From positions 23,282-87,281 of the forward strand of contig JAKOYD010000131.1 in NCBI GenBank assembly GCA_029780695.1: a stretch of DNA of 64,000 nucleotides, written 5' to 3'. This DNA comes from Pseudomonadota bacterium. Its GTDB lineage: Bacteria; Pseudomonadota; Gammaproteobacteria; Burkholderiales; Burkholderiaceae_C. Position 1 is the stretch's first letter. Each line of letters begins with the position of its first letter. Below the pieces are notes generated by a model that worked only from the letters and a program-made list of their open reading frames with translations, had not been told where the DNA came from and searched no databases. Both the position numbers and the translations under genes were made by a program. Below are positions 1 to 8,408 of this stretch, piece by piece.

Positions 1-684
1 GCGGTGGCGCAGGCCGTGGGCGAAAGCACGGCCAAGGTGCACCGCTACATGGCCAGCCTGGTCGAGCAGGACCTGGTGGCGCAGGAGCCATTGAGCCAGC
101 GCTACTTTCTGGGCCAGGCCGCCATCCACATCGGCCTGGCGGCGCTGCGCCAGTGCGACCCGATCCGTGCCGGCGAGCCGGCCCTGGTGCGCCTGCAGGC
201 CGAGTTGGGCGTGACCTGCTTCATCGCGGTGATGGGCAACCAGGGGCCGACGATCCTGCGCATCGAGGAGCCCGCGCTGCCCGTGGTGGTGAACGTGCGC
301 GCCGGCTCGGTGCTGCCGCTGCTGTGGTCGGCCACGGGGCAGGTGTTTCTGGCGCATGCCGAAGGCGGTGCGCTCGACGCGCAGATGCTACAGGAATGGG
401 AGCGCTCAACGCCCACCCAGAAATCGCTGGTGCCACGAAAGGCGGCCATCGCAGCGTTGCGCGAGCAGGTGCGCGCCCAAGGCTGCGCCAGCGTGCAGGG
501 CCTCTTGTCGGCCGGCATCAGCGCCGTGGCCGCGCCGATTCGCCAGCACACCGGCCAGGTGGCGGCGGTGCTGACGGCGCTGGGCGCCTCGGGCGGCTTT
601 GACGCAGCGCCTGCAGGTCGCATTGCCACGTGCGTGAGGCAGGAGGCAGAGGGAATCAGCGCGGCGCTGGGGTTTGTGGGCTGA
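1..684 (+). CDS. IclR-family transcriptional regulator (5' truncated)
   Basis: The reading frame is open from the first base, so the true start lies outside the window. What remains begins inside the winged-helix DNA-binding domain (the recognition-helix stretch ESTAKVHRYMASLVEQDLV is near the visible start) and continues through the whole C-terminal IclR effector-binding domain. IclR proteins usually repress catabolic genes until a small aromatic or organic-acid ligand binds. A GTG at position 4 is in frame but would remove part of the HTH, so it is not taken as the start. The regulated operon is probably upstream and not visible. A large hairpin repeat follows the stop codon and separates this gene from the convergent P450. 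Confidence 0.85.
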   Translation, partial: AVAQAVGESTAKVHRYMASLVEQDLVAQEPLSQRYFLGQAAIHIGLAALRQCDPIRAGEPALVRLQAELGVTCFIAVMGNQGPTILRIEEPALPVVVNVRAGSVLPLLWSATGQVFLAHAEGGALDAQMLQEWERSTPTQKSLVPRKAAIAALREQVRAQGCASVQGLLSAGISAVAAPIRQHTGQVAAVLTALGASGGFDAAPAGRIATCVRQEAEGISAALGFVG

Positions 685-697
685 CAAATTCCGGATA

Positions 698-797
698 CCG
701 GACGCGAAGGACGCGAAAACTACGCGAAGGACGTGAAAAAAACCTTCTTTTGAATTTTTTGCGTCCTTCGCGAATCCTTAGCGCCCTTCGCGTCCGG
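698..797. repeat. Long imperfect hairpin repeat, copy 1
   Basis: Two arms of about 43 bases (698-740 and 755-797) are near-perfect reverse complements. Each arm holds two tandem copies of a unit like CGCGAAGGACGCGAAA, and the loop is A/T rich. It lies between the convergent IclR and P450 genes and ends in T-runs on both strands, so it could act as a bidirectional terminator. A second member is at 6493-6596. Confidence 0.85.
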
Positions 798-812
798 CTG
801 TTTAGCAGCGCA

Positions 813-3140
813 TCACAATTCCAACACCAACTTATTCCCCACGGCGCGTGAGCAGCAGACCATCATGCGGTCTTGCGCATCGCGCTCGCCACGCGTCAGC
901 ACCAGGTCGCGGTGATCCACCGCGCCGCCCAGCACGCGCACTTCACACGAGCCGCACAGCCCTTCGCAGCAGTCGCTCTGCACGTCGATGTTGGCGGCTT
1001 TCAGGGCTGACAGGATGGTCTGGTCGGCGCGCACGGGCAGGGTGATGCCGGAGTCTTTGAGTTCGATCTCGAACGCGTGCTCCTTGGCCGGGTCGAGCGT
1101 GGGCGGCTCGGTCTGGAAGTGCTCGACGCGCAGGGCGTCGTCGGGCCAGTGGGCGGTGCAGGTTTGGAGCGCGCTCAGCATGCGCTCGGGGCCGCAGGCG
1201 TACAGGCGCACGTCGGGTTGCGGCGTGGCCAGCAGCGCGGTCAGGTCGGCGCGCTGGCCCTCGTCCTTGGCGTAGACGTGCAGGCGCTCGCCGTGCTCTT
1301 TGACCAGCGCATCCAGCAGCGGCATGCGCTTGCGGCTGCGCCCGCTGTAGTGGATTTCATATTCCATGCCCAACAGGCGCGCGCGGTGCGCCATGGCGGC
1401 GATGGGCGTGATGCCGATGCCTCCGGCGATGAAGACGGCCTGCTTCGCACCTTCGTCAAAGCGAAAGTGGTTGCGCGGGCCGCGGATGCGCAGGCGGTCG
1501 CCTTGCTTCAACTGATCGTGCACCCAGTTCGAGCCGCCCCGGCTGGCGGCGTCGCGCAGCACGGCGATTTCGTAGGCGCCCGCGTCCGCCGGATCGCCGC
1601 ACAGCGAATACTGGCGTGACAGGCCGGTATCGCCGCATTCCAGGTCGATGTGCGCGCCGGGCTGCCATTTAGGCAACGGCTGGCCGTTGGCGGCCACCAG
1701 GCGCAGCAGCACCGTGTCGTCGGTGATCGGCGTCACACGCTCGACGACCATGGGGCGCGTCACCGTCTGCTTGGATGGCTCGCCCAGGCGCACGGGCAGT
1801 TGCTGTTGCAGGATGCCGGGGTTCGCACGCTCGGGATTCAGCGCCGGGTCCCATTCGACCCACAAATGCTTGGGGCCGCGGAAGGACGTGTTGGGCACGT
1901 AGTCAAAGCGCTGATCGGCCAGGCGCATGTGCGGCAGGCGTTGGGTGAACTCTTCCAGAAACACCTGCAACTCCAGCCGCGCCAGGTTCTTGCCCATGCA
2001 CTGGTGCGAACCGTAGCCGAAGGTGAGGTGGTCGCTGGCGTTGTCGCGGCGAATGTCGACGCGCCCCGCATCGGCAAAGTGGCGCTCGTCATGGTTCGCC
2101 GACGACATGACGATGAGCAGCTTGCTGCCAGCGGGAATGTGCACGCCTCCCACCACCGCGTCGCGCGTGGCCAGCCGCCGCCACGCGGCCACCGAGCCGT
2201 TGTGGCGAATGCACTCTTCGACCGCGCTCGGGATCAGGCTCGGGTCTTCGCACAGCTCGCGCCACACGTCGGGTTGCTGCAGCAGCGATTTCAGCGCGTT
2301 GGCGATGCCGTTGGCCGTGGTCTCGTGCGAGGCGACGATGCCGGCCATCATCATCGAGTGCAGGTAGGAATCGGTGACGACCTCCGGGTACTCCTTCTGC
2401 TTGCGGATGCCGTATTGCATCCAGCCCGGTGCGTCGGGGTTCTGGCGCATTTTTTCCAGAATCTGGCCCGAGAGCTGCCAGAAGTTGCCCACGGCGTGCG
2501 CCACCGCCACCTGCTCCTCGGGCTTGGGGCGGCCCCAGGTGTTGACGGTGTGGGCGATCGAGTAGCGGCGCAACTGGTCCATGTCCTCCTCGGGCACGCC
2601 CAGGAAATGCAGGCCGATGGTGAGCGGCGCTTCCCACAGCATCTGATCGACCAGGTCGGCGCGGCCGTCGTGGATGAACTTGTCGACGTACTCGCGCGCC
2701 ACGCGGCGCACCATGGGCTCGTGTTCTTGCAGCGCCTCGGGCGTGAAGGGCTGGATCAGCACGCGGCGGCGCGCCATGTGGGCGGGCTCTTCCTCGTTGA
2801 CGAGCGTGCGGTTCATCGCGTAGTCGTAGCTGGCCAGCACGGCGTTGGCCTCGTCGCCGGTGGGGGTGATTTTTTCGAGCGCGATCGAGGCGCTGAAGGT
2901 CTGGTGATCGCGGAACACCGCCTTCACGTCGTCGTAGCGCGTGACGACCCAATAGCCCAGCTTGGGCGAATAGAACACCGGCTCCTGCTCGCGCGACCAA
3001 CGCACGTAGTCAGGCGGGTTCTGCTGGTAGCCGTCCTCGAACGGGTCGAACTCGGCCGCGCCGGCGCTGATGGGGCAACCGGTGGGGCCGGTCATGGCGG
3101 CGTCGTCAACGGGGCAGCGGGCGGCTTCGGTGTGGGACAT
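813..3140 (-). CDS. Self-sufficient cytochrome P450 fused to phthalate-dioxygenase-type reductase (CYP116B-like)
   Basis: A single 775-residue chain carries a complete P450 system that hydroxylates an unknown substrate using NAD(P)H and O2. The heme domain comes first (about 1-440): I-helix AGIVASHETT, an ExxR motif (EECIR), and heme loop FGYGSHQCMG with Cys381 as the thiolate ligand. A reductase follows: flavin-binding RQYSLCGDP, nucleotide-binding FIAGGIGITP, and a C-terminal plant-type 2Fe-2S ferredoxin with CCEGLCGSC near residue 717. This heme-FMN-2Fe2S order is that of CYP116B (P450RhF-like) enzymes. The start at 3140 (MSHTEAARC) is chosen because the longer frame adds an Arg-rich stretch with no domain. 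It is divergent from a thioredoxin-like gene. The substrate cannot be read from the sequence. Confidence 0.93.
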   Translation of the reverse strand: MSHTEAARCPVDDAAMTGPTGCPISAGAAEFDPFEDGYQQNPPDYVRWSREQEPVFYSPKLGYWVVTRYDDVKAVFRDHQTFSASIALEKITPTGDEANAVLASYDYAMNRTLVNEEEPAHMARRRVLIQPFTPEALQEHEPMVRRVAREYVDKFIHDGRADLVDQMLWEAPLTIGLHFLGVPEEDMDQLRRYSIAHTVNTWGRPKPEEQVAVAHAVGNFWQLSGQILEKMRQNPDAPGWMQYGIRKQKEYPEVVTDSYLHSMMMAGIVASHETTANGIANALKSLLQQPDVWRELCEDPSLIPSAVEECIRHNGSVAAWRRLATRDAVVGGVHIPAGSKLLIVMSSANHDERHFADAGRVDIRRDNASDHLTFGYGSHQCMGKNLARLELQVFLEEFTQRLPHMRLADQRFDYVPNTSFRGPKHLWVEWDPALNPERANPGILQQQLPVRLGEPSKQTVTRPMVVERVTPITDDTVLLRLVAANGQPLPKWQPGAHIDLECGDTGLSRQYSLCGDPADAGAYEIAVLRDAASRGGSNWVHDQLKQGDRLRIRGPRNHFRFDEGAKQAVFIAGGIGITPIAAMAHRARLLGMEYEIHYSGRSRKRMPLLDALVKEHGERLHVYAKDEGQRADLTALLATPQPDVRLYACGPERMLSALQTCTAHWPDDALRVEHFQTEPPTLDPAKEHAFEIELKDSGITLPVRADQTILSALKAANIDVQSDCCEGLCGSCEVRVLGGAVDHRDLVLTRGERDAQDRMMVCCSRAVGNKLVLEL

Positions 3141-3261
3141 GGCAACGGCATCCAGCAAAAGCGCAATGCTACTCCGCAAAGCGTAATCAGCCAACCATGT
3201 GGACGGGCGGGTGCGGCGGCGTCCGACAGCGCCGCGCCGCCGCCACATCGACAATCGCAAC

Positions 3262-3588
3262 ATGCCCTATGTCGCCCAATTCACCCCCGAAACCCTGACC
3301 CGCGCCGACGTGGACGCCTCGCGCGGACCGCTGGTGCTGGAATTCGGCACCCCCTGGTGCGGCTGGTGCAGCGGCGCACAGCCGCACGTGCGCGCCGCCT
3401 TCGAGCAGGCCGGCGCCGCGGTGCCGCACGTGAAGGTGGAAGACGGCCCGGGCCGCCCGCTGGGCCGCTCGTTCAAGGTCAAGCTGTGGCCGACGCTGGT
3501 GTTTCTGCGCGATGGGGTGGAGGTCGAGCGGCTGGTGCGGCCCAGGTCAGCCGACGATGTGGCGGCTGCCTTGCAGCGCATTGCCTGA
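3262..3588 (+). CDS. Thioredoxin-family protein
   Basis: This is a 108-residue single-domain thioredoxin fold with no signal peptide, so it is probably cytoplasmic. The active-site motif WCGWC (CxxC = CGWC) follows a beta strand LVLEFGTP, and the cis-proline strand KLWPTLVFLRDG is present. CGWC differs from the CGPC of classical TrxA. The start at MPYVAQF gives the usual thioredoxin length; the frame upstream is Arg-rich and looks non-coding. It is divergent from the P450, with about 120 bases between the starts. A role in thiol redox or hydroperoxide protection is likely but not specified by the sequence. Confidence 0.85.
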   Translation: MPYVAQFTPETLTRADVDASRGPLVLEFGTPWCGWCSGAQPHVRAAFEQAGAAVPHVKVEDGPGRPLGRSFKVKLWPTLVFLRDGVEVERLVRPRSADDVAAALQRIA

Positions 3589-3603
3589 AGACCAAATAAG
3601 CCC

Positions 3604-3648
3604 TCAGCGCTTGATGGAACAGCACATCTAGCTATTCAAACCATAGCG
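3604..3648. repeat. Dispersed AGCTAT / GCGCTTGAT palindromic element
   Basis: A 45-base element with AGCGCTTGATGG at one end and the interrupted palindrome TAGCTATTCAAACCATAGC at the other. Its reverse complement aligns without gaps to 37399-37443. It sits between the convergent thioredoxin and CusF-like genes. Confidence 0.7.
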
Positions 3649-3652
3649 ACAG

Positions 3653-4030
3653 TCAATCGGTGATCGGCGGGCAAGGCTGAAACCGCACGCACGGTGCGAC
3701 TTTGCGCAACGCGACCACGGTGTTGCCTTGGGGCCGCCGCTCGGCGATGAAGCCGACTTCATCGCCCACGCCGATGCCTTGCAGCAACTGGCGGTGTTGC
3801 ACCTGAAAGGTCAAGGTGCTGAACGGAAACTGGCCGCGCGGGACGATCTTCAGCCGGATCAGCGCGGGCTGCGCGCCCGCAGGCGGCATGTCGCGCACCA
3901 CCGCTCTGGTGTAGACCCGCGATGCGGGCGGCTGCGCTGAGGCAACGGCCCAGGGCACCAGCAAACTCAGCGCGAGCGTGCTGAGCAGACGGCTTTGGCT
4001 GCGCACGGCACGCTCGGTGGGGTGGTGCAT
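3653..4030 (-). CDS. Secreted CusF-like OB-fold protein lacking the usual copper ligands
   Basis: 125 residues with an N-terminal signal peptide (hydrophobic core LLSTLALSLLVPWAVA, cleavage probably after ASA). The mature part has the CusF/copper-binding layout: basal strands, then QLLQGIGVGDEVGFIAE, which matches the CusF pattern of a loop followed by L-x-G-L-x-x-G-x-x-V-x-F. CusF binds Cu(I) with His, two Met and a Trp in a WPAMTM-like strand; here the equivalent strand reads FPFSTLTFQV, with no Met or Trp. Family assignment is therefore by fold pattern, and copper binding is doubtful. Two Cys near the C terminus (PCVRFQPC) may form a disulfide. It lies 15 bases downstream of the LysR gene on the same strand. 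Confidence 0.6.
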   Translation of the reverse strand: MHHPTERAVRSQSRLLSTLALSLLVPWAVASAQPPASRVYTRAVVRDMPPAGAQPALIRLKIVPRGQFPFSTLTFQVQHRQLLQGIGVGDEVGFIAERRPQGNTVVALRKVAPCVRFQPCPPITD

Positions 4031-4045
4031 GGCGTCATTCTGCGC

Positions 4046-5047
4046 TCAAGCTGTGGGCGACGCCAGGCGCTCCCACGGCGGCACCGGCTCGAACTGCGCG
4101 GCCAGCGCGTCCAGCAGCACGCGCACCTTGGGCACGCGCGCGCGGCTGGGGGTGTAGCAGGCATAGACGTGGTCGCCAAACGGCGTGTGCGGCGGGTAGC
4201 CGGGCAGTACGGCGCGCAGGCGGCCAGCGGCGACGTGGGGCGCGGTCAGATAAGTCGGCAGGATGGCCAGACCGTGACCGGCCAGCGTCAGGTCGAGCAG
4301 GCCGTCGGTGTTGTTGGTGCGTACGCGGCTGGTGACGGGCACGGTGTGCTCCTGCCCGTCGGGGCCGATCAGGCGCCAGCGGTTGCCGTCGGTCAGCAGG
4401 TAGCTCAGTGTCTGGTGCGCGGCCAGGTCGGCCACGCGCAGCGGCGTGCCCTGCGCCGCCAGGTAGGCGGGCGCGGCGAAGATGCCGCGCGCCAGCGTCA
4501 CCACGCGGCGCACCACGGCGTCTTCGGGCGGCGAACGGGTCATGCGCAGGGCCAGATCGATCTGCTCTTCGGCCAGGTCGACCAGCTGGTCGGTCAGGAT
4601 CAGCTCGCAGCTCAGGCGCGGGTGCTGAGCGGCGAGTTGCGGCAGCAGCGGCGCCACATACAGGCGCCCAAACGTCAGCGTGGCGCTGACGCGCAGCACA
4701 CCGGCGGGTTCGTCGCCCAGGTTGCCCACGGCCAGTTCGGCGGCGGCCACGCTTTCCAGCGCCGCCTGCGCGTGCTGGTGGAACACCTGGCCGGCCGGCG
4801 TCAGCGCCAGGCGGCGTGTGCTGCGCTCAAGCAGGCGCACGCCGAAGGCGGCTTCCAGCTCGGCCATCTGCTTGCTGACCTGGGCGCGCGTGCAGTTCAT
4901 CGCCCTTGCGGCACCGGCCATGCTGCCCGCCTCGACCACCTTGACGAAGGCCTGCCACGACCCCAGCCACGGCCCGGCACGTGGGGTCGTCACACGCAGG
5001 GCCGAATGCGCGCCCGGTAGGATGAATGGCAGGCCTTTGCGCTGCAT
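4046..5047 (-). CDS. LysR-family transcriptional regulator
   Basis: An N-terminal winged HTH (FVKVVEAGSMAGAARAMNCTRAQVSKQMAELE then LLERSTRRLALTPAG) is followed by a LysR substrate-binding domain with the usual FGRLYVAPLLPQL and LALRMTRSP segments. The start is uncertain: ATG at 5047 gives 333 residues, GTG at 4993 gives about 316, closer to the typical LysR length. Neither has a good ribosome site. The GTG start would put the palindrome at 5048-5066 where an autoregulatory LysR site is expected. The gene is divergent from an MFS transporter, which it probably controls together with itself. The inducer is unknown. Confidence 0.9.
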   Translation of the reverse strand: MQRKGLPFILPGAHSALRVTTPRAGPWLGSWQAFVKVVEAGSMAGAARAMNCTRAQVSKQMAELEAAFGVRLLERSTRRLALTPAGQVFHQHAQAALESVAAAELAVGNLGDEPAGVLRVSATLTFGRLYVAPLLPQLAAQHPRLSCELILTDQLVDLAEEQIDLALRMTRSPPEDAVVRRVVTLARGIFAAPAYLAAQGTPLRVADLAAHQTLSYLLTDGNRWRLIGPDGQEHTVPVTSRVRTNNTDGLLDLTLAGHGLAILPTYLTAPHVAAGRLRAVLPGYPPHTPFGDHVYACYTPSRARVPKVRVLLDALAAQFEPVPPWERLASPTA

Positions 5048-5066
5048 TGTCAATGAATGGTTGACA
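5048..5066. promoter_or_regulatory. Candidate LysR operator (TGTCAA-N7-TTGACA)
   Basis: A perfect 6-base inverted repeat with a 7-base spacer fits the T-N11-A core of LysR-type binding sites. It lies in the divergent region between the regulator and the MFS gene. The right arm TTGACA could also be the -35 element for the MFS transporter. Confidence 0.6.
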
Positions 5067-5196
5067 TAACTGACCGGATTATGGACTGCTTGTGTCGCCG
5101 TAAGCGGCCTATGATCCAAGCCTCCGTGTTCAATGCCTACTAGGCCGCTGGCGCCCGCCCCTGGTGCGGCAGGCGCTACAAAAACAAGAGTTTTCC

Positions 5197-6417
5197 ATGT
5201 TCAAGAATCTGAAGAATCAGGGCGCCTTAGGCATCACGCTGGCGGCGGCGGGCATCCTGATGATCACCATGGGCGCGCGCCAGTCCATCGGCCTGTTCGT
5301 CGGGCCGATGAATACCAGCACGGGCCTGGGTATCGCCACCATCAGCTTCGCGCTGGCGATTGCGCAGTTCACCTGGGGTGCGGTGCAACCCATTGCCGGT
5401 GCGGCGGCCGACCGCTGGGGGCCGCGCGCCGTGTTGATCGGCGGCGTGCTGATGCTGGCGGTGGGTACCGCAATCACCCCGCTGATGGGCACCGGCCCGG
5501 GCCTGATCTTTGCGCAGGGGTTGCTGGTGGCGGCAGGCGCGGGGGCAGGCAGCTTCTCAGTGCTGATCGGGGCGGCGGCGCAGCGCATGCCGGCGGCGTC
5601 GCGCGGCTCGGCGTCGGGCGTCATCAACGCGGGCGGGTCGCTGGGGCAGTTCGTGTTCGCGCCGATCGCACAGAAGCTGATCCAGTTCGTCGGCTGGATG
5701 GGCGCCATGTACACACTGGCCGTGATGGCGCTGCTGGCGCTGCCGCTGATCGGCCGCGTCACCAACGGCGGCAATACCGCGCATACCGCAACCGCCGCCG
5801 ATACGGACGGCGGCCTGCGCCGCGCGCTGAAGGAAGCCATGGGCGACCGCAGCTACCTGCTGCTGCACGCGGGCTTTTTCACCTGCGGCTTTCACATCGC
5901 CTTCCTGGTCACGCACCTGCCGACCGAGGTGGATTTGTGCGGCCTGCCGCCTTCGGTGGCCAGCTGGTCGCTGGCGCTGATCGGGCTGGCCAACATCGTG
6001 GGCAGCCTGGTCACCGGGCACCTGGTGGGCGTGTACCGCAGCAAGATGATTCTGGCGCTGATGTACGCCAGCCGCGCCCTGCTGGTGCTGTGGTACCTGG
6101 CCATGCCGCGCGAGCCGTGGGTGTTCTATGTGTTTGCCGTCGGCCTGGGCCTGACCTGGCTGGCCACGGTGCCGCCGACGGCGGGCATCGTGGGCAAGCT
6201 GTTCGGCGTGCGTTACCTGGGCACCCTGTTCGGCCTGACACTGCTCAGCCACCAGATCGGCGGTTTTCTGGGCGCCTGGCTGGGCGGGCTGGCGATCACG
6301 CGCTTTGGCAACTACCAGTGGATGTGGTGGGCCGACATCGCGCTGGCGCTGCTGGCGGCGGTGGTCAACCTGCCGATTCGCGAGGCGCCCGTGCGGCGCG
6401 CGCCGGCGGCTGCTTGA
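5197..6417 (+). CDS. MFS transporter
   Basis: A 406-residue, very hydrophobic protein with about twelve predicted membrane spans in two halves separated by a polar loop around residues 195-215. The first half holds the MFS loop motif AADRWGPRAVLIGG between helices 2 and 3 and a glycine-rich helix 4 (GLLVAAGAGAGSFSVLIGAAAQR). It resembles CynX/OFA-like carriers for organic anions, but the substrate is not readable. The start at 5197 (MFKNLKNQG) follows an AAGAG ribosome site; the longer frame adds twelve residues. Divergent from the LysR gene, which probably regulates it. A long hairpin repeat follows. Confidence 0.9.
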   Translation: MFKNLKNQGALGITLAAAGILMITMGARQSIGLFVGPMNTSTGLGIATISFALAIAQFTWGAVQPIAGAAADRWGPRAVLIGGVLMLAVGTAITPLMGTGPGLIFAQGLLVAAGAGAGSFSVLIGAAAQRMPAASRGSASGVINAGGSLGQFVFAPIAQKLIQFVGWMGAMYTLAVMALLALPLIGRVTNGGNTAHTATAADTDGGLRRALKEAMGDRSYLLLHAGFFTCGFHIAFLVTHLPTEVDLCGLPPSVASWSLALIGLANIVGSLVTGHLVGVYRSKMILALMYASRALLVLWYLAMPREPWVFYVFAVGLGLTWLATVPPTAGIVGKLFGVRYLGTLFGLTLLSHQIGGFLGAWLGGLAITRFGNYQWMWWADIALALLAAVVNLPIREAPVRRAPAAA

Positions 6418-6492
6418 AAATTCATAGCATCAAACGCCGATTCGGCGGTGGCTGCAGCGTGTTCGCACTGGATTAACCCGCAGATCGAACTG

Positions 6493-6596
6493 CCGGACGC
6501 AGAGGACGCGAAAGATTCGCAGAGGACGCAAAAGAAACAGCCAAAAAAGGTTTTCTTTTGCGTCCTCTGCGTAGTTTTTGCGTCCTCTGCGTCCGG
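6493..6596. repeat. Long imperfect hairpin repeat, copy 2
   Basis: Arms of about 45 bases (6493-6537 and 6552-6596) are near-exact reverse complements, each with two copies of CGCAGAGGACGCAAAA-like units. It is clearly related to 698-797, sharing the CCGGACGC ends and an ATACCGGACGC flank. It lies between the convergent MFS and PaaK-like genes, again as a possible bidirectional terminator. Confidence 0.88.
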
Positions 6597-6643
6597 TATT
6601 CCGCATTCGGTATTCGACGCGCCCTCCTCCCGCCCGCCGCCAC

Positions 6644-8056
6644 CTACATCGCCACCCGGCACGCCTTGCCGCTGCGCCCGCGAGGCACGTTGCAGCCGGG
6701 TTCGCCCAGCACCACAATGGGCTCGGCCCCCTGCTGGCTGGCGAAATGCTGCAGCGCGTCGCGGCAGCGGCCGATGGCGGCCTCGGCGGCGGCACCGCGC
6801 AGCGGCACGCGCAGCACCAGCGTCTGGGGCCCCTGCTGGCTCAGCTGAAAGTCGAACACGCCGCCCTCTTCCTCGATCACGGTGCACAGCGCCATCGGCA
6901 GCAGGCTCACCATCTGGCCCTTGCGCCGGGCCGGCACGCGCAGCACGTCGTCGACGCGGCCCTGCACGTCGATCACCGGCAGCGCCGAGCCGCAAGCGCA
7001 GCGCTGGCCACTGGCCGTGACCTGATCGCCCAGGTCGTAACGGATGAGCGGCTGCGCCAGGTTGGCCAGGTTGGTCAGCAGCACGGTGTACGAGGGCTGG
7101 CCCGGCGGCACGGGGCGGTAGCGGTCGTCCACCGGCTCCAGCAACACCCAGTCTTCGTTGACGTGCAGGTGGCCGTGCGCGCATTCCCAGGCGATGGGCA
7201 AAAACTCTGACGCGCCGTAGCTGCCTCGCACCGGGGCGCCGAACACGCGCGCCAGGCGGTCACGCACCGGCTTGCTCAGGTTTTCGCCGCCCAGCATGAC
7301 ACAGCGCGGGTGAATGTCCAGCCGTCCGGCCTCGGCCTCGTCGGCCAGCAGCGCGGCGGCCGTCGGGTAGGTGGCCAGCAGCGTCGGCTGGAAATCGTTG
7401 AGTGCCGCCACCAGATCGTCCACCGGCTGCAACAGGCTGAAGCTGCGCGAGCCCGCCCCCAGCCAGGGGTTGACGCGGCGCAGCCGTTCGAAGCTGACGA
7501 TGCTGGCAAAGTGCCCGCCCGTGGCGGTCACCAGCGCGGGGCGGTCTGGTGAGCCCAGCATCTCCAGCGGGTTGAACGCGCTCAACCAACTGCGCGCGCC
7601 GCGTGAAGGCGCGCGGTGGCGCACGGCTTCCAGCGCGTCGTACACCGCCATGGCCTGCGCGTCTTGCACGAAGATGCCGGGTTGGCCGCTGGTGCCCGAG
7701 CTTTCCCACACCACGTAGCGGCCGAGCCACGGTTCGGCGACGCGCGAGGCGTCGGCGGTGAAGTCGCGCAACGCATCCAGCCGCAGCAGCGGGTCGGTCA
7801 CCCAATCATCGAAGCGCGCCATCAGCTCGCCGCGCGTGACCGGCGCCATGCGCCGCAGGTCGGACGCGCGCGGCCGCTGCACGGCGCCCATGCGCTCGCG
7901 GTACAGGGGCGCGCCCTGCGCGGCTTCGAGCAGGCGCAGCAGGCGCTGCTGCTGGCGCTGGGCGATCAGCGCCGGCGGCGCGTGCGTGGCCGCCATCACG
8001 TCCAGCATGGCGGCCTGTAGATGCAGGGCGTCGAAGACGGCGTGGCCCGCGCTCAT
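6644..8056 (-). CDS. PaaK-like adenylate-forming enzyme (acyl/aryl-CoA ligase family)
   Basis: A 470-residue member of the phenylacetate-CoA ligase / coenzyme F390 synthetase branch of the ANL superfamily. Visible are the phosphate-binding loop SSGTSGQPG, the adenine-site segment GSYGASEF, the RYDLGDQV motif and a following Cys pair CACG, as in PaaK-type enzymes. These enzymes adenylate a carboxylate and usually pass it to CoA. The start MSAGHAVFDA at 8056 has a GGGACGG-like ribosome site; the longer start at 8140 has none. It is divergent from a PHA synthase-like gene, which suggests, but does not prove, that it activates an acid for that pathway. Confidence 0.8.
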   Translation of the reverse strand: MSAGHAVFDALHLQAAMLDVMAATHAPPALIAQRQQQRLLRLLEAAQGAPLYRERMGAVQRPRASDLRRMAPVTRGELMARFDDWVTDPLLRLDALRDFTADASRVAEPWLGRYVVWESSGTSGQPGIFVQDAQAMAVYDALEAVRHRAPSRGARSWLSAFNPLEMLGSPDRPALVTATGGHFASIVSFERLRRVNPWLGAGSRSFSLLQPVDDLVAALNDFQPTLLATYPTAAALLADEAEAGRLDIHPRCVMLGGENLSKPVRDRLARVFGAPVRGSYGASEFLPIAWECAHGHLHVNEDWVLLEPVDDRYRPVPPGQPSYTVLLTNLANLAQPLIRYDLGDQVTASGQRCACGSALPVIDVQGRVDDVLRVPARRKGQMVSLLPMALCTVIEEEGGVFDFQLSQQGPQTLVLRVPLRGAAAEAAIGRCRDALQHFASQQGAEPIVVLGEPGCNVPRGRSGKACRVAM

Positions 8057-8243
8057 CGCACCGTCCCGCCAGTTGCGGGGCGGGCGGCGAACGGCCGCGG
8101 GCAGATACTGCGAACCATGATGTATGTCTCCTTCGATCATCGGCGGCTGGTACGACCGCCGTTGTGGCCAGCTCGGGTGGCGCGACTTTCGTCACGCCAT
8201 TGGCTACCTTGGCTTGATGGTGACGGCCGAGGGAAATTCCGCC

Positions 8244-8257
8244 TTGACTCCGGTCAA
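8244..8257. promoter_or_regulatory. FNR/Anr-type box TTGAC-N4-GTCAA upstream of the PHA synthase
   Basis: A perfect palindrome with the spacing of FNR/Anr sites (consensus TTGAT-N4-ATCAA, here with C/G inner bases). A TATTGT at 8279-8284 puts the box close to -41.5 of a plus-strand promoter toward phaC. The same arms recur at 31774 and 34312 in the cbb3 oxidase cluster. The 353 bases between the divergent genes at 8056 and 8409 show nothing else recognisable. Confidence 0.6.
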
Positions 8258-8408
8258 TGTACGCGCAAGTCGGTCGGCTATTGTGCGCTTTGGCATCGGT
8301 GCGGCTGGCCAGCCGGCCTGCGTGTATTGTCACGCGCCCGCCATCACACCGACACATCATCACGTCACCACGATGCCGCCCCCGACCACCCCGACCGAGA
8401 AACCCGTC

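Noticed and set aside
1650..3599. A 649-residue frame on the plus strand opposite the P450 gene
   Set aside because: It is an antisense shadow of a high-GC gene: His/Gln/Arg-rich, no domain, and the opposite strand encodes a complete P450 fusion.
698..6596. The hairpin repeats as CRISPR repeats
   Set aside because: There are no regularly spaced repeats with unique spacers and no cas genes; the units are arms of single hairpins.
8124..8408. N-terminal extension of the PHA synthase from 8124
   Set aside because: It is unlike any PhaC N terminus and would contain the FNR-type box and promoter.
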